In this document: piece after piece, positions 45,992 through 56,470 of the stretch
Layout of the letters: the number at the start of each line of letters is the position of its first letter
How positions within the stretch are numbered: the first letter of the stretch is position 1
Origin: Prauserella muralis
GTDB lineage: Bacteria > Actinomycetota > Actinomycetes > Mycobacteriales > Pseudonocardiaceae
Direction: 5' to 3'
DNA: 64,000 nucleotides
NCBI RefSeq assembly: GCF_003202285.1
Contig: NZ_MASW01000002.1
Coordinates: forward strand, 434,001 to 498,000
Translations under genes and position numbers: made by a program
The notes under the pieces: generated by a model
Told to the model about the DNA's origin: nothing
The model's database searches: none
What the model saw: the letters and a program-made list of their open reading frames with translations, nothing else

Positions 45992-47044
45992 TCAGGCGGG
46001 TTCCGGGCGGAACGCCGTCCAGCGGGCGAGCAGGTCGGCGGCGGAGCCCGAGTCGACGGCCTTGGCCGCGCGGTCCAGCCCGGAGGCGAGGTCGGCGGTC
46101 AGGTCACCGGTGAAGCCGGTGAACGCGGCCAGCGCACCGGCGGCGTTCAGCAGCACCGCGTCGCGGACCGGGCCGGGCTTGCCGCCGACCAGGTCGCGCA
46201 CCACCTCGGCGTTGACCGCCGCGTCGCCCCCGCGCAGGTCCTCGGCCGTCGCGGCGGCGATGCCGAACTCGGCGGGGTCGATGGTGGCCGTGCGCACCTC
46301 GCCGCCCGCGACCACCCACGCCGTGCTGGTGGTCGTGGTGGTGATCTCGTCGAGACCGTCGTCACCGCGCACCACGAGCACGCTGCTGCCGCGGCGGGCG
46401 AACACCTCGGCCAGCACCTCGGTCTTGTCCGGGTAGGCGCAGCCGATGAGCCCCGCCGCGGGCTGCGCGGGGTTGGTCAGCGGGCCGAGCAGGTTGAACG
46501 TCGTCGGCACGCCCAGCTCCCGGCGCGGGCTGCCCGCGTGCCGCAGGGCGGGGTGGAAGGCAGGGGCGAAGCAGAACCCGATGCCGAACGTCTCGACACA
46601 GTGCCGGACCTGCTCGGGGGACGCCTCGATGGTGACGCCCAGCGCCTCCAGTACGTCGGCGGCGCCCGACTTGGACGAGGCCGCGCGGTTGCCGTGCTTG
46701 ACGACGGGCGCGCCTGCCGCGGCGACCACGAGCGAGGTCATCGTGGAGATGTTGACCGAACCCGAGCGGTCGCCGCCGGTGCCGACGACGTCCACGGCGC
46801 GCACGCCCAGCTCCACGGTGCGGGCGTGCGCGAGCATGGCCCGTGCCATGCCCGCGATCTCGGCCGCGGTCTCGCCCTTCGCGCGCAGCGCCACCGCGAA
46901 CCCGGCGATCTGGGCGGGGGTGGCTGCGCCGGACATGATCTGGTCCATGGCCCACTCGGTGTCGGCCTCGGACAGGTTGGTGCGCTCGATGAGCCTGCCC
47001 AGCACGGCGGGCCAGGTGTGGGTGCCGGTCATGGGCTCAGCCAC
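45992..47044 (-). CDS. trpD: Anthranilate phosphoribosyltransferase
   Basis: Second step of tryptophan synthesis. 350 residues, normal. The glycine loop [60 protein letters not shown] and [18 protein letters not shown] are the family signatures. The GTG at 47044 overlaps the stop of the response-regulator gene; an ATG at 47032 is in frame. Convergent with the GlxA-type gene. As in mycobacteria it is not with the other trp genes. Confidence 0.95.
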   Translation of the reverse strand: MAEPMTGTHTWPAVLGRLIERTNLSEADTEWAMDQIMSGAATPAQIAGFAVALRAKGETAAEIAGMARAMLAHARTVELGVRAVDVVGTGGDRSGSVNISTMTSLVVAAAGAPVVKHGNRAASSKSGAADVLEALGVTIEASPEQVRHCVETFGIGFCFAPAFHPALRHAGSPRRELGVPTTFNLLGPLTNPAQPAAGLIGCAYPDKTEVLAEVFARRGSSVLVVRGDDGLDEITTTTTSTAWVVAGGEVRTATIDPAEFGIAAATAEDLRGGDAAVNAEVVRDLVGGKPGPVRDAVLLNAAGALAAFTGFTGDLTADLASGLDRAAKAVDSGSAADLLARWTAFRPEPA

Positions 47045-47456
47045 GCACGACGGGCACCCGCCGCGTGCGCAACACGTCCGCGACGGTCTCGGCGGCGGTC
47101 AGCGGGTCGAGCGGATGCACCAGGACGGCGTCCGCCTGCGACCAGGTCGCCAGCCAGCGGTCGTCCTTGCGGCGCACGGCGATCACGATGGGCGGGCACT
47201 GCTCGATCTCGTGCTTGAGCTGCCTGCACAGGCCGATGCCGCCGGTCGGCTGGGCCTCACCGTCGAGGATGGCGAGATCAATCTCACCCGCGTCCATCTC
47301 GGTGATCACCTCGGCGACGCCGGCGGCCTCGACGTACCGGACTTTGCCCAGGTCAGCAGCGGGCCTGCGGCCGACGGCGTTGATGATCGAATCCCTGACC
47401 TCGGGCCGGTGGCTGAAAACCAGGATCCTCAGAGCCCGCGTTGCCTGCTCGGTCAT
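47037..47456 (-). CDS. Response-regulator-like receiver protein
   Basis: 139 residues with a CheY-like fold: [40 protein letters not shown] (phospho-Asp position in LAILDGEA) and [40 protein letters not shown]. There is no output domain. The second acidic residue of the usual DD pair is not evident ([10 protein letters not shown]), so phosphorylation may be impaired. It overlaps the trpD start and is divergent from ctaE. Its target is not known. Confidence 0.8.
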   Translation of the reverse strand: MTEQATRALRILVFSHRPEVRDSIINAVGRRPAADLGKVRYVEAAGVAEVITEMDAGEIDLAILDGEAQPTGGIGLCRQLKHEIEQCPPIVIAVRRKDDRWLATWSQADAVLVHPLDPLTAAETVADVLRTRRVPVVRG

Positions 47457-47609
47457 GGTCGTGCCCTCCGCGCCCTCGGTGGTGGATGGCCCGATGTTAG
47501 CTGGCGAAGCGGTCCGCGACCCAGGGGGTGACCGGTCGCCCGCCGTCTCCACGACCGTCCGTAGGACCCACCCTGCGAGCCGCCGCCGGGACGAGACATA
47601 ATGCGACTC

Positions 47610-48230
47610 GTGACAACGGCAGCTCCCACCATCAGCCAGCGTGTGCACTCGCTGAACCGGCCGAACATGGTCAGTGTCGGCACGATCGTCTGGCTGTCCA
47701 GCGAGCTCATGTTCTTCGCTGGGCTGTTCGCGATGTTCTTCACGGTGAAGGCCCAGAACGACTCGGGCCACTGGCCGCCGGACAATCCGGCGACCGGCGA
47801 GCCGATCCACCTGGACATCCCGTACGCGCTGCCGTTCACGATCATCCTGGTGGCTTCGTCCTTCACCTGCCAGTTCGGCGTGTTCGCCGCGGAGCGGGGC
47901 GACGTCTTCGGCCTGCGCCGCTGGTACCTCGTCACGCTGATCATGGGCGCGATCTTCGTCGGCGGGCAGGTGGGCGAATACATCACGCTGATCGGGGAGG
48001 GTGTGACGATCCCCTCGGGCGCCTACGGCACGGTCTTCTACCTCACCACCGGGTTCCACGGCCTGCACGTCATCGGCGGTCTGATCGCGTTCGTCTACCT
48101 GCTCATCCGGACGAAGCTGAGCAAGTTCACGCCCGCCCAGGCGACATCGGCGATCGTCGTCTCGTACTACTGGCACTTCGTCGACATCGTGTGGATCGGC
48201 CTGTTCGCGGTGATCTACATCATCCCCTGA
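47610..48230 (+). CDS. ctaE: Cytochrome c oxidase subunit III
   Basis: Membrane subunit of the aa3 oxidase, about 206 residues and five helices. It begins [80 protein letters not shown] and [20 protein letters not shown] are signature segments. CATAAT upstream and the lack of a ribosome binding site suggest a leaderless start at GTG 47610; ATG 47601 is in frame. The qcrCAB genes follow, forming a III-CIV supercomplex locus. Confidence 0.96.
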   Translation: MTTAAPTISQRVHSLNRPNMVSVGTIVWLSSELMFFAGLFAMFFTVKAQNDSGHWPPDNPATGEPIHLDIPYALPFTIILVASSFTCQFGVFAAERGDVFGLRRWYLVTLIMGAIFVGGQVGEYITLIGEGVTIPSGAYGTVFYLTTGFHGLHVIGGLIAFVYLLIRTKLSKFTPAQATSAIVVSYYWHFVDIVWIGLFAVIYIIP

Positions 48231-48287
48231 CGGGGCAGACAGCCCGGAACCAAACGGCCGAACTGACAGCAAGGGTTGCCGCAGAAG

Positions 48288-49112
48288 ATGACCTCCACCA
48301 AGAACCCCGCCACCGCCAAGCGGCGTGCGGGTCGCCGCACGAAGTTCCGTCGGCGGATGGCCGGCCTGCTCGCGCTCGGGATGGCGCTCGTCGGCGTGGG
48401 AGCGCTGTACGCCGTGTTCGCCCCGGAGCCGCAGACCGCCGAGGCGCAGACCGACCCGGCGCTGCTGCGCAAGGGCGAGCAGATCTACAACAACACGTGC
48501 ATCACGTGTCACGGCTCCAACCTCGAGGGTGTCGAGGACCGCGGACCCAGCCTGATCGGTGTCGGCGAGGCCGCCGTGTACTTCCAGACCTCCACCGGCC
48601 GGATGCCGATGGTGCGCCAGGAGGCCCAGGCCTCCCGCAAGCCCGCGAAACTCTCGCCGGACGAGATCGACGCGCTGGGCGCCTACATCCAGGAGCACGG
48701 TGGCGGGCCCGAGCGCCCCGCCGAGAGCGGCGAGGAGCTGCGCGGGTCCAACCCGGCGCGCGGCGGGGAGCTGTTCCGCCTCAACTGCGCCTCGTGCCAC
48801 AACTTCACCGGGCAGGGCGGTGCCCTCTCCGCGGGCAAGTACGCGCCGCACCTGGCGCCCGCCAACGAGGACGAGATCTACACCGCGATGCAGACCGGGC
48901 CGCAGAACATGCCGAAGTTCTCCGACCGGCAGCTGTCGCCGGAGGAGAAGAAGGACATCATTGCCTACGTCAAGTCCGTGTCCGACGGAAGCAACTCGCC
49001 CGGCGGCAACCCGCTCGGCGGGCTCGGGCCTGCTTCCGAGGGCGTCATCGCGTGGGTCGTGGGCATCGGGGCGCTGATCGGCGCGACCCTGTGGATCGGA
49101 TCGAGGGCATAA
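48288..49112 (+). CDS. qcrC: Cytochrome bc1 diheme c subunit
   Basis: Membrane-anchored diheme cytochrome c that replaces soluble cytochrome c in actinobacterial supercomplexes. 274 residues. An N-terminal basic region then a hydrophobic helix ([20 protein letters not shown]), two heme motifs CITCH and CASCH, with likely Met ligands in STGRMPMV and PQNMPKF, and a C-terminal helix ([17 protein letters not shown]). ATG 48288 is preferred to the in-frame TTG at 48276. Confidence 0.97.
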   Translation: MTSTKNPATAKRRAGRRTKFRRRMAGLLALGMALVGVGALYAVFAPEPQTAEAQTDPALLRKGEQIYNNTCITCHGSNLEGVEDRGPSLIGVGEAAVYFQTSTGRMPMVRQEAQASRKPAKLSPDEIDALGAYIQEHGGGPERPAESGEELRGSNPARGGELFRLNCASCHNFTGQGGALSAGKYAPHLAPANEDEIYTAMQTGPQNMPKFSDRQLSPEEKKDIIAYVKSVSDGSNSPGGNPLGGLGPASEGVIAWVVGIGALIGATLWIGSRA

Positions 49113-49116
49113 GCAC

Positions 49117-50265
49117 ATGAGTAGCGGTAGCGAACCGGGACCGCGGCCCACCGACGAGGAGCTCGCGGGGATGAGCCGCGACGAGCTGCTCCGGCTCGGA
49201 GGCAAGCTGGACGGCGTCGAGATCGTCAACTATCCGGAGCCGTGGCCGGTCAAGGGCACCAGGGCCGAGAAGCGTGCCGAGCGCATCATCGGCCTGTGGT
49301 TCCTGCTCGCGGCGGTGGCCGGGCTGGCGTTCTTGGTGGCACTCATCTGGTGGCCCTGGCAGTACGAGCCGCCGGAGAACACGGACGGCTACTTCTGGTA
49401 CAGCCTCTACACCCCGGTGCTCGGCATCACCCTGGGCGTGTCCGTCCTGGCGCTCGGCATCGGCGTGCTGCTCTACGGCAAGCGGTTCATCCCCAACGAG
49501 CTGGCAGTGCAGCAGCGCACCGACAACCAGGGCCGGGGCTCGGCCGAGATCGACCGCAAGACGATCCTCGCGCACCTCGCCGACTCCGGCGAGCGCTCGA
49601 CGATTGCCCGCCGCTCGCTGATCAAGCGCAGCGCCGGCCTCGGCGCGGGCGTGCTCGGGCTGGGCGCGGTGGCGCTGCCGCTGGCCGGGTTCGTCAAGAA
49701 CCCGTGGGCACACCCCGACTCGAAGGAGTCGCTGGCCCACACCGGGTGGAAGGCCCAGTTCCCCGGCGAGATCGTCTACCTGCGCCGCAACACCGGCAAC
49801 CCGGAAGAGGTCTCGCTGGTGCGGCCGGAGGACCTGGACGCGGGCGCGATGGAGACCGTCTTCCCGTTCCGCGAGTCCGAACGGGGCGATCACGAGGCGC
49901 TCGCGCACGCGCTCAAGCGCGCCGACAACCCGGTGATGCTCATCCGGCTCCGCCCGGACGACGCCGAGCGCGTGGTCAAGCGCAAGGGCCAGGAGGACTT
50001 CAACTACGGCGACTACTACGCCTACACGAAGATCTGCAGTCACGTGGGCTGCCCGACGTCGCTGTACGAGCAGCAGACCAACCGGATCCTCTGCCCGTGC
50101 CACCAGTCGCAGTTCGACGCGCTGACCTACGCCAAGCCGGTCTTCGGGCCCGCCACCCGGGCACTCGCGCAGTTGCCCATCACGGTGCACACTGACGGTT
50201 ATCTGATCGCGAGGCACGACTTCATCGAGCCGATCGGACCGGGCTTCTGGGAGCGCAAGTCATGA
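49117..50265 (+). CDS. qcrA: Cytochrome bc1 Rieske iron-sulfur subunit
   Basis: Rieske protein of the bc1 complex, 382 residues. Three N-terminal helices, longer than in proteobacteria ([60 protein letters not shown]). The cluster motifs are [14 protein letters not shown] and CPCHQSQFD (two Cys and two His ligands). Four bases after qcrC, and its stop overlaps qcrB by four bases (ATGA). Confidence 0.97.
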   Translation: MSSGSEPGPRPTDEELAGMSRDELLRLGGKLDGVEIVNYPEPWPVKGTRAEKRAERIIGLWFLLAAVAGLAFLVALIWWPWQYEPPENTDGYFWYSLYTPVLGITLGVSVLALGIGVLLYGKRFIPNELAVQQRTDNQGRGSAEIDRKTILAHLADSGERSTIARRSLIKRSAGLGAGVLGLGAVALPLAGFVKNPWAHPDSKESLAHTGWKAQFPGEIVYLRRNTGNPEEVSLVRPEDLDAGAMETVFPFRESERGDHEALAHALKRADNPVMLIRLRPDDAERVVKRKGQEDFNYGDYYAYTKICSHVGCPTSLYEQQTNRILCPCHQSQFDALTYAKPVFGPATRALAQLPITVHTDGYLIARHDFIEPIGPGFWERKS

Positions 50266-51932
50266 GCTCACTGACAACACCGACCAAGGGCTCCAGCGCG
50301 CTGGAAAAGCAGGCCGCCGAAGCCGCCAACAACGCCGACCAGCGGTACGTGCTCTCCAAGGGCCTGCGGCACCAGATGAACAAGGTGTTCCCGACGCACT
50401 GGTCCTTCCTGCTCGGGGAGCTGGCGCTCTACAGCTTCATCGTCCTGATCCTGTCGGGCGTCTACCTGACGTTGTTCTTCGACCCCTCCATGGAGGAGGT
50501 CGTCTACAACGGGCCGTTCCGCAACCTGCAGGGCGTGGAGATGTCCCGGGCGTTCGAGAGCACCCTGGAGATCTCGTTCGAGGTGCGCGGCGGCCTGTTC
50601 ATCCGGCAGCTGCACCACTGGGCGGCACTGATCTTCGTCGCCTCGATGTTCGTGCACATGTTCCGCGTGTTCTTCACCGGAGCGTTCCGCAGGCCGCGGG
50701 AGGCCAACTGGATCCTCGGCGCGCTGCTGCTGATCCTGGGCATGTTCGAGGGCTTCTTCGGCTACTCGCTGCCGGACGACCTGCTCTCCGGCACCGGTAT
50801 CCGCGCGACCCTGTCGGGCATCACGCTGTCGGTCCCGGTGGCGGGCACCTGGCTGCACTGGGCACTGTTCGGCGGGGAGTTCCCCGGCACGCTGATCGTG
50901 CCGCGGATGTACGCCCTGCACATCCTGCTGATCCCGGGCATCATGCTCGCGCTCGTGGCCGTCCACCTGGCGCTGGTGTGGTACCAGAAGCACACCCAGT
51001 TCCCCGGTGTGCGCCGCAAGGAGACCAACGTCGTCGGCGTCCGGATCATGCCGGTGTTCGCCGTCAAGGCGGGCGCCTGGTTCGTGGTGGTGACCGGTTT
51101 CCTGTCGCTGATGTCCGGACTGTTCCAGATCAACCCGGTGTGGAACCTCGGGCCGTACAACCCGTCGCAGGTGTCGGCGGGCTCGCAACCCGACTGGTAC
51201 CTGGCCTGGGCGGACGGCATTCTCCGCATCTGGCCCGCGTGGGAGCTCTACATCGGCAACTACACGGTGCCCCCGGTGTTCTTCGCGGGCGCCATCGGCA
51301 TGGGCGTGCTGTTCACGGTGCTCATCGCGTATCCGATGATCGAGCGGAGGCTGTCCAAGGACACCGGGCACCACAACCTGCTGCAGCGGCCGCGCGACGC
51401 ACCGGTGAGGACCGGCCTCGGCGTCATGGCGATCACGTTCTTCATGGTGCTGGAGCTGTCGGGCTTCAACGACATCATCGCGTTCACGTTCGACATCTCG
51501 CTGAACGCGACGACGTGGGCAGGCCGGATCGGGGCGTTGCTGGCTCCGCCGATCGCGTACTACGTGACGTACCGGATCTGCCTCGGCCTGCAGCGTTCCG
51601 ACCGCGAGGTGCTGGAACACGGTGTGGAGACCGGCATCATCAAGCGGCTCCCGCACGGTGAGTTCATCGAGCTGCACCAGCCGCTGGGCCCGGTGGACGA
51701 CCACGGCCACCCGCTGCCGCTGGAGTACCAGGGCGCGCCGGTGCCGAAGAAGGTCAACAAGCTGGGCACCGCGGGCCAGGCGGTGCCGGGCAGCCTGCTG
51801 ACGCCGGACCCGCCGGAGGAGACGGCCGCGCTGGAAGCCGCGAAGGGCGGCGAGCACGACTACCCGCACGGCGAGCTGGAGGCTCCGCAGCCGGAACAGG
51901 CGGGTTCCGGCTCCGGCGGCCAGCAGCACTGA
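50262..51932 (+). CDS. qcrB: Cytochrome bc1 cytochrome b subunit
   Basis: Quinol-oxidising diheme cytochrome b, 556 residues. Heme ligands lie in [20 protein letters not shown] and [20 protein letters not shown]; the Q-site motif [10 protein letters not shown] corresponds to PEW. About eight helices followed by a charged C-terminal extension of roughly 130 residues as in actinobacteria. Coupled to qcrA. A strong terminator follows. Confidence 0.97.
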   Translation: MSSLTTPTKGSSALEKQAAEAANNADQRYVLSKGLRHQMNKVFPTHWSFLLGELALYSFIVLILSGVYLTLFFDPSMEEVVYNGPFRNLQGVEMSRAFESTLEISFEVRGGLFIRQLHHWAALIFVASMFVHMFRVFFTGAFRRPREANWILGALLLILGMFEGFFGYSLPDDLLSGTGIRATLSGITLSVPVAGTWLHWALFGGEFPGTLIVPRMYALHILLIPGIMLALVAVHLALVWYQKHTQFPGVRRKETNVVGVRIMPVFAVKAGAWFVVVTGFLSLMSGLFQINPVWNLGPYNPSQVSAGSQPDWYLAWADGILRIWPAWELYIGNYTVPPVFFAGAIGMGVLFTVLIAYPMIERRLSKDTGHHNLLQRPRDAPVRTGLGVMAITFFMVLELSGFNDIIAFTFDISLNATTWAGRIGALLAPPIAYYVTYRICLGLQRSDREVLEHGVETGIIKRLPHGEFIELHQPLGPVDDHGHPLPLEYQGAPVPKKVNKLGTAGQAVPGSLLTPDPPEETAALEAAKGGEHDYPHGELEAPQPEQAGSGSGGQQH

Positions 51933-51945
51933 CGCCACGGCGACA

Positions 51946-51977
51946 CGAAGCCCGAGGGGACACCCCCTCGGGCTTCG
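51946..51977. terminator. Terminator after qcrB
   Basis: CGAAGCCCGAGGGG and CCCCTCGGGCTTCG, 14 perfect pairs around an ACAC loop, 14 bases after the qcrB stop and 23 before the AsnC-type gene end on the other strand. It serves both convergent units. Confidence 0.85.
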
Positions 51978-51999
51978 TCGTGTGCGGGCCGCGCGGCGG

Positions 52000-52284
52000 T
52001 CAGTCGCCGTCGATGCCGATCTCGAACGCCGACTCGGTGTCGGCGCTGGAGTAGGAACGGAACGCGATGTGGGTGTCGGTGTCGAGCACGCCGGGCACCT
52101 TGCTGATCTTCGCCGGGATGATGCTGGCCAGGTCCTCGTGACCGGCCACGCGCAGGATCGCGATCAGGTCGACGTCACCGGCGCACGAGTACACCTCGGA
52201 GACCCCCTCGATGTCGGCGATCGCCTGCGCGGTCTCGGGGATGCGGTCCGCCGCCGTGTGGATCAGGACGATCGCGGTGATCAA
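52000..52284 (-). CDS. Stand-alone Lrp/AsnC ligand-binding (RAM) domain protein
   Basis: 94 residues: only the effector domain of the Lrp/AsnC family, with no helix-turn-helix. It has TAIVLIHTAADRIPETAQAI, EGVSEVYSCAGDVDLIAILR and VLDTDTHIAFRSYSSADTES. Start is TTG 52284, chosen because GAGGAGG is seven bases upstream and no ATG or GTG fits. Such proteins may sense amino acids and pair with other Lrp subunits; unproven here. Confidence 0.85.
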   Translation of the reverse strand: MITAIVLIHTAADRIPETAQAIADIEGVSEVYSCAGDVDLIAILRVAGHEDLASIIPAKISKVPGVLDTDTHIAFRSYSSADTESAFEIGIDGD

Positions 52285-52334
52285 CGCTGGGCCTCCTCGT
52301 AGCCGGGAACGTGCGCGGTGATCGTATCCCGCGG

Positions 52335-54026
52335 TCAGCCGACGTGCTCCAGGGTCGAGGCCGTCGCGACGCGCTCCAGCCAGGGCCGCCACCCACCCGC
52401 GCCGTGGGCGGGCTCGGCCCACGGCACCTCCGTGCGCACCAGCCGGACCCCCGGCTGGATGAGCCAGCGCAGCAGCAGGCCCGTCTCCTCGGCGCCCGCG
52501 CCACGCAGCGGGCCGGGGCCGGGCAGCACGGTCTCCGCCGAGGCGACCAGCGCGTCCACCACCGGCATCGGCGCCACGCCCCGCCTGGCCACCCCGGCCG
52601 AGGCGAGCCTGCCGTACCGGATCACCGCGAACTCCCAGCCGCCCGCCCCGTCGGGCGCCGCCCCGATCAGCTCGGGGACAGCGGCGAGCGCGGCGAGCCG
52701 GTGGGCTCGCTCCACGCCGCGCAACAGGGTCGCCAGCTCGTCGCGGCGTCGCGCGGCCTGCTCGAAGTGCTGGCCGGTGGCCAGCTGCTCCACCTGCCGG
52801 TTCGCCGCGTGCAGCGCGGCGTTGTCGGTGCCCACGATCAGGTCGGCGATCTGCCGCACGGCGGGCGCGTACTGCTCGACGGTCTGCCTGCCCGCGCACG
52901 GGGCGCCGCACCGGCCCAGCTCGGCCAGCACGCACGGCGTGGCGTCGGCTCCGGTCGCCGGGATGCGCTGCGTGCAGGTCCGCAGCCCGGTCGCGCCGGC
53001 CAGCGTGTCGGCGGCCACCTTCGCGCGGGCCTGCGAGGTGAACGGGCCCAGCACGCCGTCCCTGGGCTGCCGCACCACCGAAAGGCGCGGGAACGGCTCG
53101 TCGGTGAGCGCCACCCACCAGGCCTTGCGGGGGTTCTTCGAGCGCCGGTTGTAGGCGGGGCGGTGCGCGGCCAGCAGCCGCAGCTCCCGCACCTGCGCCT
53201 CCAGCGCGTGCGCGCACTCGACACTGTCCACCCGCTCCGCCAGCCCCACCATCTCGCGGATGCGGCCCCGGGTGTCGGAGCCGGTGAAGTACTGGCGCAC
53301 CCGCCGCCGCAGGTTGCGCGCGGTGCCGACGTAGAGCACCTCGTCGCCGGGCCCCCGGAACAGGTACACGCCGGGCCGCTCCGGCAGGTTCGCGGCGAGC
53401 CCGCGCTTGCGGCGCTGCGCCGGGGTGACCTCGGGCAGGTAGTCCAGCAGCTCCTCCAGCGAGTGCACGCCGACGGACCCGACCCGCTCCAGCAGGGCGT
53501 GCAGCACGTCCACGGTGGCGCGTGCGTCGTCGAGTGCCCGGTGGGTCGGCATGGTGGCGGCGCCGAACAGCCGGGCCAGGGTGGCGAGCCGGAACCCCCG
53601 CGTCTCCTGCCCGGCCAGCACCCGCCGTGCCAGGCGCAGCGTGCACACCACCGGCGGGCGTGGCCAGGCGTAGCCGTGCCCCTGGCAGGCCGTTCTGAGG
53701 AAGCCGACGTCGAACCCGGCGTTGTGGGCCACCAGCACCGAGCCCGCGGCGAACTCCAGGAACGCGGGCAGCACCTCCTGGATGCGCGGCGCCGCCCGCA
53801 CCATCGCCGTCGTGATGCCGGTCAGCGCGACGATCTGCGGCGGGATCACCGAACCCGGGTCGACCAGGGTGGCGAACTCGCCGAGCACCTCGCCACCGCG
53901 CACCTTCACGGCACCGATCTCGGTGATCCCGTCAGGGGCGGGCGGGGCCCCGGTGGTCTCCAGGTCGACGATCACGAACGTCGTGTCGCGCAGCGGAGTG
54001 CCGAGCTCGTCGAACGTGAGCTGCAT
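52335..54026 (-). CDS. DEDD exonuclease with GIY-YIG (UvrC-like) domain
   Basis: 563 residues. The N-terminal DnaQ-like exonuclease has [40 protein letters not shown] and [16 protein letters not shown], giving all acidic residues. The GIY-YIG nuclease begins near 215 ([20 protein letters not shown]), as in the N terminus of UvrC or Cho. The C-terminal 200 residues resemble the UvrC-like part without its other domains. It probably acts in DNA repair. Conserved in actinobacteria (Rv2191). Confidence 0.93.
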   Translation of the reverse strand: MQLTFDELGTPLRDTTFVIVDLETTGAPPAPDGITEIGAVKVRGGEVLGEFATLVDPGSVIPPQIVALTGITTAMVRAAPRIQEVLPAFLEFAAGSVLVAHNAGFDVGFLRTACQGHGYAWPRPPVVCTLRLARRVLAGQETRGFRLATLARLFGAATMPTHRALDDARATVDVLHALLERVGSVGVHSLEELLDYLPEVTPAQRRKRGLAANLPERPGVYLFRGPGDEVLYVGTARNLRRRVRQYFTGSDTRGRIREMVGLAERVDSVECAHALEAQVRELRLLAAHRPAYNRRSKNPRKAWWVALTDEPFPRLSVVRQPRDGVLGPFTSQARAKVAADTLAGATGLRTCTQRIPATGADATPCVLAELGRCGAPCAGRQTVEQYAPAVRQIADLIVGTDNAALHAANRQVEQLATGQHFEQAARRRDELATLLRGVERAHRLAALAAVPELIGAAPDGAGGWEFAVIRYGRLASAGVARRGVAPMPVVDALVASAETVLPGPGPLRGAGAEETGLLLRWLIQPGVRLVRTEVPWAEPAHGAGGWRPWLERVATASTLEHVG

Positions 54027-54144
54027 GATCGCAGACCCTAGGCACGACCACCGACAATCTTTCGCCGCCGGTTCACCGGCGCTCCACCCTCCCGGCGCCT
54101 TCGCCGACGACGATCACCGGCGACGACGAGCGAGAGGAGTTGCC

Positions 54145-54963
54145 ATGGCGCGCAGAGCGCTGGCGATCGTGCTGCTGGTGTGCGGGTTCCTGACGATGGT
54201 CGCGGGCCCGGCGGGAGCCGGGGGCGTGCACGGGGCGAGGGTGGTCACCGTGCTGTCGTTCAACATCCACCACGCCCAGGGCACCGACGACGTGCTCGAC
54301 CTCGGCCGCGTGGCGAGGGTGATCCGGGCGAGCCGTGCCGACGTGGTGGGGCTGCAGGAGGTGGACCGCCACTACTCCGGCCGCAGTGAGTGGGCCGACC
54401 AGGCGAGCGAGCTCGCCGGCATGCTCGGCTACCACGTGGTGTTCGGCGCCAACATCGATCGCGACCCGCCCGCCGAGGGCAGGCCCCGGATCCAGTACGG
54501 CACGGCGATCCTGTCCCGGCACCCGATCACCGCCTGGTACAACACCCACCTGTTCCGCTCGCCGAACCAGGAGCAGCGCGGCCTGCTGCACGCCGAGATC
54601 GACGTCCGCGGGGTGCCGGTGCACGTCTACAACACGCATCTCGCGGCCAGCTCGCAGACCGACCGCGCCGAGCAGACCGGGCAGATCGCGGACCTGATCG
54701 GCGAGCGGCGGCGCGCGGTGCTGCTCGGCGACCTCAACGCGCTGCCGGGTTCACCCGAGATCAGCACGCTCGACGCCGCGTTCCGCGACGCGTGGCCGGT
54801 GGCGGGCATCGGCGACGGCGCCACCTACCCGGCCGAGGCGCCCGACCGCCGCATCGACTACGTCTACACCAGCCGCGACGTGCGCCCGGTGTGGGCGAGG
54901 GTGCTGACCACCGACCCGGCCGCCTCCGATCACCTGCCGCTCGCGTGCCGCGTCGTCGTGTGA
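54145..54963 (+). CDS. Secreted endonuclease/exonuclease/phosphatase family protein
   Basis: EEP superfamily hydrolase, 272 residues, with a cleavable signal peptide (ALAIVLLVCGFLTMVAGPAG). Catalytic and metal motifs: VLSFNIHHAQGTDDV, VVGLQEVD, HVYNTHLAA, LLGDLNALPGS and SDHLPL. The substrate may be nucleic acid or a phospholipid (sphingomyelinase-like proteins belong here). ATG 54145 has GAGAGGA upstream. Divergent from the DEDD exonuclease. Confidence 0.9.
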   Translation: MARRALAIVLLVCGFLTMVAGPAGAGGVHGARVVTVLSFNIHHAQGTDDVLDLGRVARVIRASRADVVGLQEVDRHYSGRSEWADQASELAGMLGYHVVFGANIDRDPPAEGRPRIQYGTAILSRHPITAWYNTHLFRSPNQEQRGLLHAEIDVRGVPVHVYNTHLAASSQTDRAEQTGQIADLIGERRRAVLLGDLNALPGSPEISTLDAAFRDAWPVAGIGDGATYPAEAPDRRIDYVYTSRDVRPVWARVLTTDPAASDHLPLACRVVV

Positions 54964-55020
54964 CCCGCCTCGTGCCGCCGCGGGGGCGCGCCCCCGCGGC
55001 CTAGAACTTAAGCTGGGTGG

Positions 55021-56400
55021 ATGCTGCCGTCGTCCGCGCACTCGGAACGGCCCGAGGACACCGTCCCCGGGCCGGTGGCCGCCGCGCCGGGCGACGCCGC
55101 CTCGCCAGGGCAGGCGCACGTCGACTGGCTGGGCCTTCCCGAGGCCGTGCGCGAGCGGGTGGCCGAACTGGCGGCCGCCGCGCTCGGCAGGCTGCCCGTC
55201 GAGGACGTGCCCCGCCAGCTGCGGCCCGTGGCCCGCTTCGCACCCGCCAAGCGGGCGCGGGTGGGCGGCAGCGCGCTGCTCGCCGGGCTGCGGGATTCCA
55301 GCCGGTTCCGCACCGCCGTGCTGGAGTGGCTGCGGGAGCACCGGCACGACGCCCTCGATCCGAACGCCGAGGACTCCGTCGCGGCCGCGGCCGCCGCGGT
55401 GCTGCTCGGGGAGTCCAGCGCTTCCTCGCGGGTTCGCCTGGTGGCGAAGAACGCCGAGGAGACCACCCTGCGGGCCGAACGCGACGCCGCCCTGGCCCGG
55501 TGCAGGCGGCTGGAGGGTGAGCTGGAGCGGGTCCGGGCCGAGCTCGAGCAGGCGCTCACGGCCACCGAGCGGGCCCGCAACGAACGCGAGGAGGAGCTCG
55601 ACAAGCTGCGGGGCCGGTTGCGGGAGCAGGGCGTGGTGCTGCGCAGGGCCAGGGACGAGGCCGAGCAGGCCAGGGCCGAGGCGGACCAGGCCGCCGCCGC
55701 GCGTGCCGAGGAGATCGAGACGCTCACCGCACAGGTGGAGCGCGAGCGGCAGCGGGCGGCCGCCGAGCGGGCGCGGGCCGACCGCGCCGCCGCCGAGGCG
55801 GAGACGGCCAAGCAGTCGGCGAGGGAGGCCCGCGACGCCGACGAGGTGCGCCTTTCGCTGCTGCTCGACACGCTCGGCGGCGCTGTCGACGGCCTGCGCA
55901 GGGAACTGTCGGTGGGGCAGACCAACCGCAGGCCCGCCGACACCGTGCGTGGCGCGGGCACCGGGCGGCGCCATGGCGACCGCGTGCAGGACCCCGCCAC
56001 GCTCGACCGCGTGCTGGCGCTGCCGAACCTGCACGTGGTCGTCGACGGCTACAACGTCACCAAGACCGGCTATCCGGATCTCACGCTGGCCGAGCAGCGC
56101 AACCGGCTCACCGGCCAGCTCGCCGCGCTGGGGGCCAGGACCGGCGCCGAGGTCACCGTCGTGTTCGACGGTGCGGGCGTGACCTCGATCCCGCTGGCGG
56201 GCCCGCGCGGGGTGCGGGTGCTGTTCTCCGATCCGGGCGTGCTCGCCGACGACGTGATCCGCTCGCTGGTGGGCTCGGAGCCCACCGGCAGGCCGATCCT
56301 CGTGGTCACCTCGGACCAGGCGGTGGTCACGTCGGTGCGGGAATCGGGCGCGCACGCCGCACCGTCGGCGCTCTTCCTCACCCGGCTCGGGCGCGTCTGA
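55021..56400 (+). CDS. NYN domain (YacP-like) protein with coiled coil
   Basis: 459 residues. The N-terminal region includes LPRQLRPVARFAPAKRARVG-like residues, then a long coiled coil (about 135-290) rich in Glu/Arg/Ala. The C-terminal NYN nuclease-like domain has HVVVDGYNVTKTGYPDLTLA, AEVTVVFDGAGV and VVTSDQAV, the acidic residues of the PIN/NYN fold. A role in RNA processing is expected. Conserved in actinobacteria. Confidence 0.88.
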   Translation: MLPSSAHSERPEDTVPGPVAAAPGDAASPGQAHVDWLGLPEAVRERVAELAAAALGRLPVEDVPRQLRPVARFAPAKRARVGGSALLAGLRDSSRFRTAVLEWLREHRHDALDPNAEDSVAAAAAAVLLGESSASSRVRLVAKNAEETTLRAERDAALARCRRLEGELERVRAELEQALTATERARNEREEELDKLRGRLREQGVVLRRARDEAEQARAEADQAAAARAEEIETLTAQVERERQRAAAERARADRAAAEAETAKQSAREARDADEVRLSLLLDTLGGAVDGLRRELSVGQTNRRPADTVRGAGTGRRHGDRVQDPATLDRVLALPNLHVVVDGYNVTKTGYPDLTLAEQRNRLTGQLAALGARTGAEVTVVFDGAGVTSIPLAGPRGVRVLFSDPGVLADDVIRSLVGSEPTGRPILVVTSDQAVVTSVRESGAHAAPSALFLTRLGRV

Positions 56401-56470
56401 ACCGGCGAGCTCCCGTCACACTTTCGCCGCCTGCTCGTTGTTACTCGCGAGTTGGTGCGCGGAGGTGCGG

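Noticed and set aside
45976-45992. Further copy of hairpin family A (GCGCCGAAGGTCAGG)
   Set aside because: Only a short one-sided match with no inverted partner.
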